DNA of 64,000 nt from JAEYFP01 sp964566545 (lineage in GTDB: Bacteria > Bacillota > Clostridia > Lachnospirales > Lachnospiraceae): contig CAZMIX010000006.1 of the NCBI GenBank assembly GCA_964566545.1, forward strand, positions 27,920 to 91,919, given 5' to 3'. Positions 35,481-44,298 of this stretch are shown piece by piece. Numbering within the stretch: the stretch's first letter is position 1; every line of letters starts with the position of its first letter. A program made the position numbers and the translations under genes. The notes beneath the pieces were generated by a model. It saw nothing but the letters and a program-made list of their open reading frames with translations, ran no database searches and was not told the DNA's origin.

Positions 35481-36289
35481 TATTCTTCACCTCCGAGCAG
35501 TATTGGCTTTCCGACGCTGGAACGCTCACCCGGAGCCATGAAGGATTTCAGCTTTTCTTCTATAACGCGTGGATTCTCACCCGCCTGAATAGAAAGTAGA
35601 CCCTCAATGATAATTTCCTTTACCTGCATTTCCGAATCATTAATCGTCTTCAGCTTCGTCGAAATCGGAATGGAAATCCAGTTTGCAAGCATAGAGCCGT
35701 AAAACGTCGTAACAAGAGCAACTGCCATCGACGGTCCGATACTTGAAGCATCATCCATATGGTAAAGCATCAAAATAAGGCCTATCAGGGTGCCGATCAT
35801 ACCCCAAGCAGGTCCCATTGATGCGAGGTTATCCCAAAATCCTATGTTCTTTTTATGCCGGTCATCAATACTAATCAGCTCGGTTTCCATAATTGCCCTG
35901 ACAAGGTCAGGATCCGTACCGTCTACAATTAACATAACACCCTTCTGTAAAAAGGTGTCATCAATTGAACCGGCCGCATCTTCCAAAGCAAGCAGGCCTT
36001 CCTTTCTGGCTATATTTGACAAATCAATGATTTTCCGAATTATTCCCGACGCATTTAGAACCGGAACTTTAAATGCGATGCGGATACTCTTCAATCCTGT
36101 AAAATAATCCTTCATCGAATAGCTCGTCAGAATACAACAAAAAGCTCCGCCGAATGTGATCATGACTGAAGGCGGATCCCAGAAATAAAACATACCCGCC
36201 ATACCATCCTCGCCAATTGCAACCGATATGACAAAGAACGCAAAACATATTACAATACCGAGCAATGTTGCTAAATCCAATTCATCCAC
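35480..36289 (-). CDS. motA: Flagellar stator protein MotA
   Basis: 269 residues with four transmembrane helices and a large cytoplasmic loop. The motif GIVICFAFFVISVAIG at the start, SMGPAWGMIGTLIGLILML and the C-terminal helix ALVTTFYGSMLANWISIPIS are typical. Five MotA with two MotB form the proton-driven stator. It abuts flbD and overlaps motB by one base. Confidence 0.96.
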   Translation of the reverse strand: MDELDLATLLGIVICFAFFVISVAIGEDGMAGMFYFWDPPSVMITFGGAFCCILTSYSMKDYFTGLKSIRIAFKVPVLNASGIIRKIIDLSNIARKEGLLALEDAAGSIDDTFLQKGVMLIVDGTDPDLVRAIMETELISIDDRHKKNIGFWDNLASMGPAWGMIGTLIGLILMLYHMDDASSIGPSMAVALVTTFYGSMLANWISIPISTKLKTINDSEMQVKEIIIEGLLSIQAGENPRVIEEKLKSFMAPGERSSVGKPILLGGEE

Positions 36290-36478
36290 CTACCAATTCG
36301 CATATATTTCCCTTTTATAAGATTTTACTAGATTTTTCACCTCTTGTCTACTTTCTTTTACAATTATTTTTTTTCCAGTTGTTAGGGTCACGACCGTATC
36401 CGGTGTTTCTTCGACAATTTCTATCAAATCCGAATTGACAATCACTTTTGTGTCATTTAATCTAGTTACCTCAATCAT
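36290..36478 (-). CDS. flbD: Flagellar protein FlbD (SwrD)
   Basis: 62 residues. The N-terminus MIEVTRLNDTKVIVNSDLIEIVEETPDTVVTLTTGKKIIVKE is the complete FlbD family pattern. In Bacillus the homologue SwrD raises stator torque. The start at 36478 has GAGAGG upstream; longer frames lack this pattern. It lies directly before motA and after a hairpin that separates it from flgE. Confidence 0.92.
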   Translation of the reverse strand: MIEVTRLNDTKVIVNSDLIEIVEETPDTVVTLTTGKKIIVKESRQEVKNLVKSYKREIYANW

Positions 36479-36521
36479 AGTTTTCCTCTCCATGTAAGTA
36501 CTAAGCCAATTACTTCTGTAT

Positions 36522-36552
36522 AAAACAGGGGAACCAACCATTCCCCTGTTTT
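36522..36552 (-). terminator. Hairpin terminator/attenuator between flgE and flbD
   Basis: A perfect 12-bp inverted repeat (AAAACAGGGGAA, 36522-36533, and TTCCCCTGTTTT, 36541-36552) with a 7-base loop. It lies 26 bases after the flgE stop in the operon direction and ends in a T-rich arm. It is symmetrical, so it could act on either strand. Because flbD-motA and 26 more genes lie downstream, partial termination or transcript processing is more likely than full termination. Confidence 0.75.
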
Positions 36553-36577
36553 ATTCCGAACCGAAAGCCTTTATATA

Positions 36578-37993
36578 TTATCTCTTGAGATTCGTCAGCT
36601 CCTCGAGCAATGTATCAGAAACGGTAATAATTCTGCTGTTTGCCTGAAAACCACGCTGCGTTGTGATCATCTCCGTAAACTCTGCGGAAAGATCTACATT
36701 GGACATTTCTAAAACACCCGTTGATATCTTGCCAATGCCGTCCTCCGTAACATCCTGACCCATTCCGTCAAACTGACCGGAGTTCTGGGTCGTCTGATAC
36801 AAATTTTCTCCGACCTTTTCCAATCCGGATGGGTTTGCAAAGCTTGCAACCGCGATCTGACCGAGCAGCTTTGACGTGCCGTTGTCGTAGGACGCATAAA
36901 TCTTTCCGGAAGTATCCACTGAAATTCCGGACATCGTGCCGTACTTACGTCCGACATAGTTGCCGTCGTAGTCACCTGCCTTGCCTGCAATCGTAGATGT
37001 GCCGCTATTGTCATAGATACTGGTCGTCCTCATGCCGACTTCGACGTTCTCATAGTTTGTCGGCGTGAAACTCATTTCTATTTTCGTTATTTCCTCACCG
37101 GTAGTTGCGTCAAGTCCATTAGCAGTAGCCGTAGCTTCCGTATCGCCCCAGCCCAAATACTTTCCTGTGCTGGTATCGTATGCCAAATAAACTGTATTCT
37201 CGCTGCCGGCTGCGCCGCCGATAGTGACAATATCATCCAGCGCATCCTTGATAGCTGCCGCCGCGGTTTCTCCCGTAATTGATTTGCCTTTCGAATCCAA
37301 AACATCCGTCAGCTCCATTGAATAGACGCCATCTGTAGCCGTAGCCTTGACCGAATACTTCGCCACATAGCTGTAACCCAGTTTATCATAGAATGATACG
37401 GTAACGATCTGACCGGTTCCTGTCACCTGTGTACTGTTTTTATCGATAATTCCGGTCATATACGCCTGCGTCGTAGCCTCCGGCTCAGATGTCATATTGT
37501 CAGCAGACATCACCTTCAAAGCAGTAACGGTATCCTTTTTAATAGTTCCGGGGTTTGTAGGATCCTCCTGCCATCCCATGACGGTAAAACCGTTAGATGT
37601 CATCGCGAGGTTACCGGCGCCGTCCACATAGAACGCGCCTGCTCTTGTAAAATAATTAGAAGCTCCGTTACTGACGATAAAGAAGCTGTCGCCCGTAATC
37701 TGAAGATCAAACGGATTACCCGTCGTTTGTGACGCGCCCGACGTTGTGATATTGGTATTAATTGCGCCTGACGTAACGCCAAGACCGATCTGCTTCGCAT
37801 TGACGCCGGCTCTGCCTGTCTCCGCATTTGCACCGGAAGCGTTCTGCGTCGTCTGATACATTAATTCACTGAAGGTTACGCTGCTTGACTTGAAACCTAC
37901 CGTGTTGACGTTAGCAATATTGTTACCGATAACGTCCATTTTTACCTGATGCGTCTTAAGTCCTGACACACCAGAAAAAAGTGATCTCATCAT
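36578..37993 (-). CDS. flgE: Flagellar hook protein FlgE
   Basis: 471 residues. The N-terminal rod/hook motif MRSLFSGVSGLKTHQVKMDVIGNNIANVNTVGFK and the C-terminal EMSNVDLSAEFTEMITTQRGFQANSRIITVSDTLLEELTNL are diagnostic. The variable central domains (about 150-370) form the hook surface. Two tandem ATGs start the gene, with a strong AAGGAGG site about 10 bases upstream, suiting a protein needed in over a hundred copies. A hairpin just downstream may protect or limit the transcript. Confidence 0.95.
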   Translation of the reverse strand: MMRSLFSGVSGLKTHQVKMDVIGNNIANVNTVGFKSSSVTFSELMYQTTQNASGANAETGRAGVNAKQIGLGVTSGAINTNITTSGASQTTGNPFDLQITGDSFFIVSNGASNYFTRAGAFYVDGAGNLAMTSNGFTVMGWQEDPTNPGTIKKDTVTALKVMSADNMTSEPEATTQAYMTGIIDKNSTQVTGTGQIVTVSFYDKLGYSYVAKYSVKATATDGVYSMELTDVLDSKGKSITGETAAAAIKDALDDIVTIGGAAGSENTVYLAYDTSTGKYLGWGDTEATATANGLDATTGEEITKIEMSFTPTNYENVEVGMRTTSIYDNSGTSTIAGKAGDYDGNYVGRKYGTMSGISVDTSGKIYASYDNGTSKLLGQIAVASFANPSGLEKVGENLYQTTQNSGQFDGMGQDVTEDGIGKISTGVLEMSNVDLSAEFTEMITTQRGFQANSRIITVSDTLLEELTNLKR

Positions 37994-38071
37994 AATGAAA
38001 TGACCTCCTTGCTTTTTGATCCCTTCTGTCAGTCGGGGATTGTCAGCCTCCCTAAGGTCCGGCTGTTTGTG

Positions 38072-38470
38072 TTATACAATGACCGCTCCGTCGATGTTCG
38101 TAAAGACGTTTTCCTCTGCCTCTGTCTGATCCATCGCCGTGATCACCGTATTGTTCTTTACATTTACAATAAATGCCAATTGATCCATCAGGACCAATGA
38201 TTCGTTGATTCCCTTCGCATTTGCTTTCTGCATCCCTGCATTCAGTCTGTCGAGCTGATTATCAGACAATTCGATATTTCTGTCATTCAATCTGCCTGCC
38301 GCATGCTTGGAAAACCTTACCGCACTGTCCGTCGCAAGCTGCTTTTGCTCCAATATTTGAGCAAATGACTGTCCGTCGCTTTGACTGATCTTTTTTGAAG
38401 AACCGTTGTCCTTCAAGTATTGATTGGCTACCTGCTCAATGGAAGGAAATTGACTGTTTATAACTTTCAT
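38072..38470 (-). CDS. TIGR02530 family flagellar operon protein
   Basis: 132 residues, soluble. The central block VRFSKHAAGRLNDRNIELSD followed by ESLVLMDQLAFIVNVKNNTVITAMD is the TIGR02530 pattern, found beside flgD and flgE in Firmicutes flagellar operons (often flgD, this gene, flgE). The molecular role is not established; position suggests hook assembly. It follows flgD by 29 bases and precedes flgE by 78 bases. Confidence 0.88.
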   Translation of the reverse strand: MKVINSQFPSIEQVANQYLKDNGSSKKISQSDGQSFAQILEQKQLATDSAVRFSKHAAGRLNDRNIELSDNQLDRLNAGMQKANAKGINESLVLMDQLAFIVNVKNNTVITAMDQTEAEENVFTNIDGAVIV

Positions 38471-38499
38471 AGATATTCCTCCTTCACAACAAGCTGTTT

Positions 38500-39165
38500 T
38501 TAGGATTCATCGCTACCCGTTTTCAAAAGCTCAGCCAGCTTTGCTTCGTATTCTTTTAACGAAGTCAACTGGGAATCAGAAATGAAAGACTTCTGATAAG
38601 CATCCATGTCATCATAAACCGCACGAAGATTTTCAATTACGTCTTTATATGCGGTCGTCAGATTAGCGACTGTTGGAAGCTGGTTCAGCGATACGAGAAA
38701 CTGGGTGGCAATACTGGTCGCCGTATAATACTCCTTGTCGATGATCGTATCCAGGTCGTCAATCGAATAATCATTTCCGTTGATGTGCAGATACGCTTTG
38801 TTATTTTCATTAACCACATAATCGACCTTGCCAAGAACTGTACTTGTCTCGCCCGTCGTCTCTGAAGTCACCTTCATCATAACATACTCACCGACAAGAC
38901 TGGAAGCTCTCTGTAAATCCATTGACGCACTTAAATTCTGCATCTGCTCCAACTCCGAAAATGTTGCAAACTGGGAAATGTACTCCGTGTTTGACGTCGG
39001 TTCCAAAGGATCCTGATATTTCATCTGCGCAACAAGAAGCTGCAAAAACGCATCCTTATCAAGAGAACCGGAACTGCTGCTCTTTGTATTTGTATTGCCG
39101 GTTGTGTTTGTCTCCGTCGTCGAATAAACGAGCTGCCCGTCTACTACTGATGCTGATATCGCCAT
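38500..39165 (-). CDS. flgD: Hook cap (scaffolding) protein FlgD
   Basis: 221 residues. The N-terminal motif LDKDAFLQLLVAQMKYQDPLEPTSNTEYISQFATFSELEQM is fully conserved and acts as export and capping region. The FlgD Ig-like tail is reduced, and the C-terminal 70 residues form a helical region unlike Escherichia FlgD. It caps the growing hook and is later replaced. It follows fliK by 38 bases. Confidence 0.93.
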   Translation of the reverse strand: MAISASVVDGQLVYSTTETNTTGNTNTKSSSSGSLDKDAFLQLLVAQMKYQDPLEPTSNTEYISQFATFSELEQMQNLSASMDLQRASSLVGEYVMMKVTSETTGETSTVLGKVDYVVNENNKAYLHINGNDYSIDDLDTIIDKEYYTATSIATQFLVSLNQLPTVANLTTAYKDVIENLRAVYDDMDAYQKSFISDSQLTSLKEYEAKLAELLKTGSDES

Positions 39166-39203
39166 AGGTATTTACTCCTTTCCTTTAATTTTCCGGATTT
39201 CTT

Positions 39204-40622
39204 TTATGCGGTAAAGTCTACGCTGTTTCCATGCATATTCATAACCGCTGCAACCAATTTTTCTTCCTCATCTAGATCTTCCATGTCCAGATCATTTAGA
39301 TTGAGTCTTCTTCTGGCTGTTCCTCTAGTGTTTGTTTCCTGTCTTTCGGACTGTTCCCCGTTATTCCGGTCAAGTCCTCTGTCCAAATCATAACTTGCCA
39401 CTGCTACTTCTACCGATTCTACTTTCTGTCCCTGTTGCGAAAATGTCTCCTGAAGCTGTGCAAGCTGTGTCTCCAAAGCCGCCTTTACCGCTTCACTCTG
39501 TACGAGAAACTGTGCCGTCACAACACCATTCTGCGAGGCAAGTTGCATATTTATCGTACCAAGGCTCTCCGGATGAAGCTGCATTTCCATCGATGTTGTA
39601 TCTGCACCGATATTTACCTTAATGTACTCCGTAACCTGACGCATAATTTCCTCGCCATTTGCATAAGACTGTGTGAACTCCTTTACGGTTTCCACCATAT
39701 CACCAACCGTGTTCGTTGTCACTGTCGTCTGTGCCGGCTGACCAAGCAGTTCGTTATTCTGCGCTTCGGCTCCGCTTTTTCCTGTATTGCCTTCCCGCGT
39801 TTGCGGTAAAGCAATTCCTTCAGTTTTTTCATTCCCTTCTGTTGAACCATCTGTGTTGATCGGATCTGAAATTCTGGTCTCTTCCGAACGTTCTACCTCC
39901 ACCTTGACTACCGGCGGTATTTTCTCCGGCTCACCCTCCACGGGCGTCTGCAGTGGGTCTGCTTGCGCCTGTAAATCACCATCGGCCGTCAGCTGCTCCT
40001 TGAAACTTAATTCTCCGTTCAAAAAACTTTCCTCCAAAAGCTGAGCAAACTCGTCATCCGTCAAAGAAAACTCCGCCTTTATTTCCGCGACTGCGTCCGC
40101 TGCCATTTGCATGACTTCCTTCATGCTGCTATACAGCTGGGCATTTGTCAGTAAGGAAAGTGAATCCTCCACCCCCGACAGGGTAAGCATCAGTTCCTTT
40201 AAGCTGTCGGAATTCAACAGATCCTGCATGGAAAGTCCGAGCGTCTCCATTGCCTGTACAAGCTCTTCCTCTGTCACTCCAAGTTCTTCCTTGATGGCCT
40301 TTTTAATTTTCTCCGCCTCTGCAGTCACTTTTTCGCTGACTTCGTTGCTGTTCGTTACTTTTTTGGACTGCTTTGCCGTATCCCCCCTTACCGCTTTCGT
40401 GCTTTGATTGTCCAGATCTTTTCTGTCCGGCTTCTCTGCTACGGTTTGGGACTGTTTTGCGCCTTCCTGACTTTCTGTTGTGTTTACGGACTTTCCTGCC
40501 GTCTCACTCAGTACCTGTGTAAAGGACTGCGTATCCGCCTGCTTTTTACTGCCTAAATCGGTTGTTCTGTTTGTAACAGTCGTAAAATAAGAATTAACTT
40601 CTGCTACAGGTGTGTTGGTCAT
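39204..40622 (-). CDS. fliK: Flagellar hook-length control protein FliK
   Basis: 472 residues. A long, low-complexity N-terminal and central part rich in Glu, Thr, Gln and Lys acts as a ruler. The C-terminal substrate-switch domain carries MEMQLHPESLGTINMQLASQNGVVTAQFLVQSEAVKAALETQLAQLQETFSQQG (about 345-400), diagnostic of FliK. It ends in an acidic/basic tail. AGGAGG lies 8 bases before the ATG. It is the first gene after the sigma-28 promoter candidate at 40715-40742. Confidence 0.94.
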   Translation of the reverse strand: MTNTPVAEVNSYFTTVTNRTTDLGSKKQADTQSFTQVLSETAGKSVNTTESQEGAKQSQTVAEKPDRKDLDNQSTKAVRGDTAKQSKKVTNSNEVSEKVTAEAEKIKKAIKEELGVTEEELVQAMETLGLSMQDLLNSDSLKELMLTLSGVEDSLSLLTNAQLYSSMKEVMQMAADAVAEIKAEFSLTDDEFAQLLEESFLNGELSFKEQLTADGDLQAQADPLQTPVEGEPEKIPPVVKVEVERSEETRISDPINTDGSTEGNEKTEGIALPQTREGNTGKSGAEAQNNELLGQPAQTTVTTNTVGDMVETVKEFTQSYANGEEIMRQVTEYIKVNIGADTTSMEMQLHPESLGTINMQLASQNGVVTAQFLVQSEAVKAALETQLAQLQETFSQQGQKVESVEVAVASYDLDRGLDRNNGEQSERQETNTRGTARRRLNLNDLDMEDLDEEEKLVAAVMNMHGNSVDFTA

Positions 40623-40714
40623 CCTAATTCCTCCTCTCTTCAGTTTTCAAGGTTCCCGGAGCCAAACAGCTCCTATTATAACCTGCATGAAACGCAGAGT
40701 TATACCTAAATTAT
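40623..40714 (-). promoter_or_regulatory. Leader of fliK with competing hairpins
   Basis: Downstream of the sigma-28 candidate, the transcript can form a CTGC/GCAG hairpin (40683-40686 with 40694-40697). A second structure has AGGTT/AACCT outer arms (40650-40654 with 40680-40684) enclosing a GGAGC/GCTCC stem (40658-40662 with 40669-40673). The two share bases 40683-40684 and cannot form at once. It does not match a c-di-GMP riboswitch that I know. It may be only a stabilising leader. Confidence 0.35.
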
Positions 40715-40742
40715 CTATCGGCGATTTGAGTGATAAACTTAA
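40715..40742 (-). promoter_or_regulatory. Sigma-28 (SigD) promoter candidate inside the fla/che operon, before fliK
   Basis: Minus strand TTAAGTTT (40735-40742), 12-base spacer, GCCGATAG (40715-40722). The sigma-28 consensus is TAAAGTTT, 11-base spacer, GCCGATAA, so only two positions and one base of spacing differ. It lies in the 139-base gap between ylxF and fliK, the largest gap inside the operon, and would start transcription near 40708. Confidence 0.7.
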
Positions 40743-40761
40743 GAGTGAATGTCCATAAATA

Positions 40762-41649
40762 TTATTCCGGATCCATAATTTTTGTGATCTGGGAAGCCAC
40801 CTCGGAATCCATGACGCCAAGAATCTTTGCTCTGCTGTTTGTGTCCATTTCACCGAGGATCTTGGCAACAAGTTCCAGATTATCTGTCATCATTTCAAAA
40901 ATCGCTGCCGCTTGTTTTGGCTTCATCTCACTATATGCCTTTACATACTCGTCCGTCTGCTTATCTGTCTCAATTTGCTGGATTACCTGCTTATACAAAT
41001 ATTCCGCATTATCCGGATCGATGCTTTCATAAAATGTCTTATATTCCTCAATCTCGGGTGCATTTTCCGAAAACACAACCTCCTCGTAAAACTCCGTTTT
41101 GAGCTTCTGAAATTCTATCTGGCTGTCTTCAAATGTCTGCAAACGCCTGATTTCTTCTTTGAGCGCAGTCACTTCGTCCTCATTGACTGTCACTTTTTCC
41201 GGTTCGCTCTGGAGTACGGAAATTTCTTTTTTTAGGCGATTGATTTCTGCCACCGCCTCTTCCAGCGTTTGATATTCGCTCTCCTCAGCGGCCATCTCCT
41301 CCTCAATGCCCTCCGGCAGGATCATTTTTACTACCGGCACATCCTTTAACACCGGATAAAGCACATTGGAGCCGAACCCTCCAATATCCAACTTAATGAG
41401 CAGGCCGAGTATCGCAAGCCAAATCAGTACAATAAAAAAAATAATAAGCACAACAAACGCAGAACCGCCTTCTTCTTCGTTCTCCGCATCCGTATACATC
41501 GCTCCCGTATCCGTTACGACCGCATCAAAGCCTTTCTGCTCCTCTTTATCTTTATTGTTCTCTTTCTTTTTGATCTTGAGAAGCTTTCTTTCCTTTTTCT
41601 CGGCTTGCTGTTCTTCCTCATCGACCATGTCATTAATTTCTCTTGGCAT
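40762..41649 (-). CDS. YlxF/MotE-like flagellar protein with MgtE-N-like domain
   Basis: 295 residues. A charged cytoplasmic head (about 1-60) precedes a transmembrane helix (about 63-88), a long coiled coil (about 120-180) and a C-terminal domain of about 75 residues (EYVKAYSEMKPKQAAAIFEMMTDNLELVAKILGEMDTNSRAKILGVMD) like the N-domain of MgtE and MotE. In Bacillus ylxF also stands between fliJ and fliK; MotE in rhizobia chaperones a stator part. The start ATG at 41649 has GAGGAG 8 bases upstream, just after the fliJ stop. Confidence 0.85.
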   Translation of the reverse strand: MPREINDMVDEEEQQAEKKERKLLKIKKKENNKDKEEQKGFDAVVTDTGAMYTDAENEEEGGSAFVVLIIFFIVLIWLAILGLLIKLDIGGFGSNVLYPVLKDVPVVKMILPEGIEEEMAAEESEYQTLEEAVAEINRLKKEISVLQSEPEKVTVNEDEVTALKEEIRRLQTFEDSQIEFQKLKTEFYEEVVFSENAPEIEEYKTFYESIDPDNAEYLYKQVIQQIETDKQTDEYVKAYSEMKPKQAAAIFEMMTDNLELVAKILGEMDTNSRAKILGVMDSEVASQITKIMDPE

Positions 41650-41654
41650 CAGTC

Positions 41655-42104
41655 TCACTCCTCTTTCTTCTGTCCGTGACGATAGCTGACAAGCTCGTCA
41701 ATTTCTTTGCTTTCTTTTGCAGCTTCATCAAGCAGAAACTGTTCAAATTCTTTTTCTTTCAGCTTTTCGTGCGTTTTACGTTCCTGCATCGCATTTTGCA
41801 GCTTGGCTCTCGCAGTCTCCACGTTTTTCTGCGCGTGCCTGACCTGTAATACCTGCAGCTTAATCTGATATTTCATAATTTCAATCGCCTGCTGCGTATC
41901 CATAATTTCCTTGATTTTAAGATTGGCGGAATATAATTGCTTTAACTCTTGCTCATAGCCGTTTTGACGGTTCTTTAGCTGCTCAAGCTTTTCTTCTTCT
42001 TCGCGAAGCTTGATATTTGCAATCGCAAACTCGTTTTTCGCTTGCGTTTCCAACTTTAACTTAATGTTGAGGATGTTCTGCATCCGGTAAAAAAATTTTG
42101 CCAT
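41655..42104 (-). CDS. fliJ: Flagellar export protein FliJ
   Basis: 149 residues, almost entirely alpha-helical coiled coil rich in Lys, Glu and Gln, with the N-terminus MAKFFYRMQNILNIKLKLETQAKNEFA matching FliJ. FliJ sits in the FliI ATPase ring and links it to FlhA. It follows fliI by 30 bases, the normal order. Confidence 0.92.
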   Translation of the reverse strand: MAKFFYRMQNILNIKLKLETQAKNEFAIANIKLREEEEKLEQLKNRQNGYEQELKQLYSANLKIKEIMDTQQAIEIMKYQIKLQVLQVRHAQKNVETARAKLQNAMQERKTHEKLKEKEFEQFLLDEAAKESKEIDELVSYRHGQKKEE

Positions 42105-42134
42105 AAAAACTTCCCGCCTATATGACTGCGCCCG

Positions 42135-43436
42135 TTAAAAAATCGCGCTTAAAAGATCCACTTCTTCTTCAAATGTATATTTTTTCTCAACATCCTGACG
42201 CAAGTATTCATTTACCTGGTCAATTTTTTGGATTGCATAGTCAATGTTGGGATTGGCGCCTGATTTATAAGCCCCGATATTGATCAGATCCTCCGCCTCC
42301 GTATAGGTGGCAAGGACGTTTTTCAGCTTCCCTGCAGCCGCCTTGTGCTCCTTTGCCGCGATTTGGCTCATGCATCTGGAAATGCTTTGCAGCACATCGA
42401 TCGCCGGATAATGATTTTTGTGGCCGAGCTTTCTGCTCAGCATAATATGACCGTCCAAAATGCTTCGCGCCGTATCCGTAATTGGCTCATTAAAATCATC
42501 GCCGTCGACAAGCACCGTATACAATCCGGTAATGGAACCGACAGCGGAATTACCTGCGCGCTCTAACAGCTTTGGCATTTCCGCATAAACACTCGGCGGA
42601 TATCCCCTCGTTACCGGCGGCTCGCCGCTCGCAAGACCGATTTCGCGCTGCGCCATAGAAAAACGGGTCAGTGAGTCCATCATCAATAAGACATCCTTTC
42701 CCTGATCTCTGAAATATTCTGCAATTGCCGTTGCTGTTTTGGCTGCTTTTTTTCTAATTAAAGCCGGCTTGTCCGACGTCGCCACAACAACGACAGAACG
42801 GCGCATTCCCTCTTCTCCAAGGTCTCGCTCAATAAATTCCCGTACCTCACGGCCGCGCTCGCCAATCAACGCAATTACATTGATATCGGCGCGCGTATTT
42901 CTTGCAAACATGCCAAGAAGCGTACTCTTTCCGACACCCGAACCGGCAAAGATGCCGATACGCTGTCCCTTTCCGATCGTCATCAAGCCGTCCACCGCTT
43001 TTACGCCGAGCGGCAGCGGGGCATTTATAATCACTCTCTCCAAAGGATCCGGAGGCGATGCCTCCACCGGATAAGATTGCACCGTCACAAACTCCGACCC
43101 GTCCACCGGCCTTCCCAGACCGTCCAAACAAAGCCCGAGCATTTCTCCGCCTACATTAACGCTGAGCGGGTAGCCCAGATTCTCCACAACGCAGCCAAAA
43201 CCGATACCCTCCGTGCTTTCATAAGGCATCAAAAGTGTTTTGCTGTCTTTAAAGCCCACAACCTCTGCAAGCACATATCTTCCCGCCTCTTCATCAATGA
43301 TGATGCGGCACAAATCGTCCAGCTTTGCATCGGGTCCGTTAGACTCAATCGTCAGACCGACGACATTAATCACTTTTCCCATTCTTTTAAAAAAGGGCTT
43401 TTCCGTCACCCTGCAGTACTTCGCGAAATCTACCAA
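42135..43436 (-). CDS. fliI: Flagellum-specific ATPase FliI
   Basis: 433 residues of the F1-beta/type III ATPase family. Walker A AGSGVGKS (164-171), Walker B VLLMMDSLTRF, the GERGREVREF motif and PPVTRGYPPSVYAEMPKLLERAG are all intact. It energises and unfolds export substrates, held by FliH. Length is normal. It follows fliH by 19 bases. Confidence 0.97.
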   Translation of the reverse strand: MVDFAKYCRVTEKPFFKRMGKVINVVGLTIESNGPDAKLDDLCRIIIDEEAGRYVLAEVVGFKDSKTLLMPYESTEGIGFGCVVENLGYPLSVNVGGEMLGLCLDGLGRPVDGSEFVTVQSYPVEASPPDPLERVIINAPLPLGVKAVDGLMTIGKGQRIGIFAGSGVGKSTLLGMFARNTRADINVIALIGERGREVREFIERDLGEEGMRRSVVVVATSDKPALIRKKAAKTATAIAEYFRDQGKDVLLMMDSLTRFSMAQREIGLASGEPPVTRGYPPSVYAEMPKLLERAGNSAVGSITGLYTVLVDGDDFNEPITDTARSILDGHIMLSRKLGHKNHYPAIDVLQSISRCMSQIAAKEHKAAAGKLKNVLATYTEAEDLINIGAYKSGANPNIDYAIQKIDQVNEYLRQDVEKKYTFEEEVDLLSAIF

Positions 43437-43455
43437 TTCTTCACTCCCATAGACG

Positions 43456-44298
43456 CTATTTTTTAATATAAGACAACAGCGTCAGCTCTTTCTTCAAAAG
43501 CTCCAGCTCCGTACCGAGACCACAATCAAAAATACCGCTCTCCGCCTCTATAAAGCACTGCGCGGCGGATAGCGTCAGATCCTCAATCACTTCCACAAAA
43601 TTCGAGCTGCCAAGCCCTTCTAAAAGTTCCTGCTTATGTTCGCTTACAAATGCGTAATCTTCTTTGGATACATGCACAAAAAAGTTTTTACCACCCTCAA
43701 TATTGCGGATCGCATCCTTAAGCAGATATAAAACCATTTCCCTTTTTTCAGACAGATCCACATGAAAAATGTGCTCATAGATATCTGTCATGGCATCAAC
43801 AAACTGGGGTTCCAGCTCTTCAAGCTTCTTTTCATAAAGCTCTGTCAGCTGTCGTTCCTTTTCCTTACATGCTGTTTCCGCCTTCCCCACCTTTTTTAAT
43901 CCCTCATCGTAGCCGGCCTGATAGCCTTCCCCGTGTCCGGCCCGTACTGCCTCGGCCTTTACAGCGTCTGCCTCCGCTTTCGCTGCCGTAAGGATACTAT
44001 CCGCGTCCTCCCTGGCCGCATTCAGTATCCGCTCTGCTTCTTCCTTTGCCTGACGAACCATTTCCCCGGCCGTCTTCTCACACGCTTCCTGCTCCTCAGG
44101 GCTGCCAAGAAGCTGCTCCACCTGATCCGCATCCAGCCCCGCCGTAAATTCCGGTATAAAGCCTTCTGCAACCGCTTCCTCTTCCAAAATCGCACTCAGC
44201 GTCTGTATTTTTTCCGCAATAAGATGGTTCGAATCAATGACCCGTTCCCCTTCATTTCTTACAATCACATTTATAGATTTTATTAAATTATTAGACAA
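43456..44298 (-). CDS. fliH: Flagellar assembly protein FliH
   Basis: About 280 residues. A long acidic coiled coil with Ala/Glu heptads (about 60-150, QAKEEAERILNAAREDADSILTAAKAEADAVKAE) leads to a C-terminal globular domain (about 170-270) typical of FliH/V-ATPase E subunits. It holds FliI inactive and docks it at the C-ring. The start is uncertain: TTG at 44298 has GGAGG 11 bases upstream and gives MSNNLIKS; ATG at 44307 and GTG at 44310 lie too close to that site. It overlaps the end of fliG, suggesting coupling. Confidence 0.9.
   Translation of the reverse strand: MSNNLIKSINVIVRNEGERVIDSNHLIAEKIQTLSAILEEEAVAEGFIPEFTAGLDADQVEQLLGSPEEQEACEKTAGEMVRQAKEEAERILNAAREDADSILTAAKAEADAVKAEAVRAGHGEGYQAGYDEGLKKVGKAETACKEKERQLTELYEKKLEELEPQFVDAMTDIYEHIFHVDLSEKREMVLYLLKDAIRNIEGGKNFFVHVSKEDYAFVSEHKQELLEGLGSSNFVEVIEDLTLSAAQCFIEAESGIFDCGLGTELELLKKELTLLSYIKK

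Noticed and set aside
40623..40714. c-di-GMP riboswitch in the fliK leader
   Set aside because: The folds and conserved bases of c-di-GMP-I or -II aptamers are not present; kept only as a structured leader.
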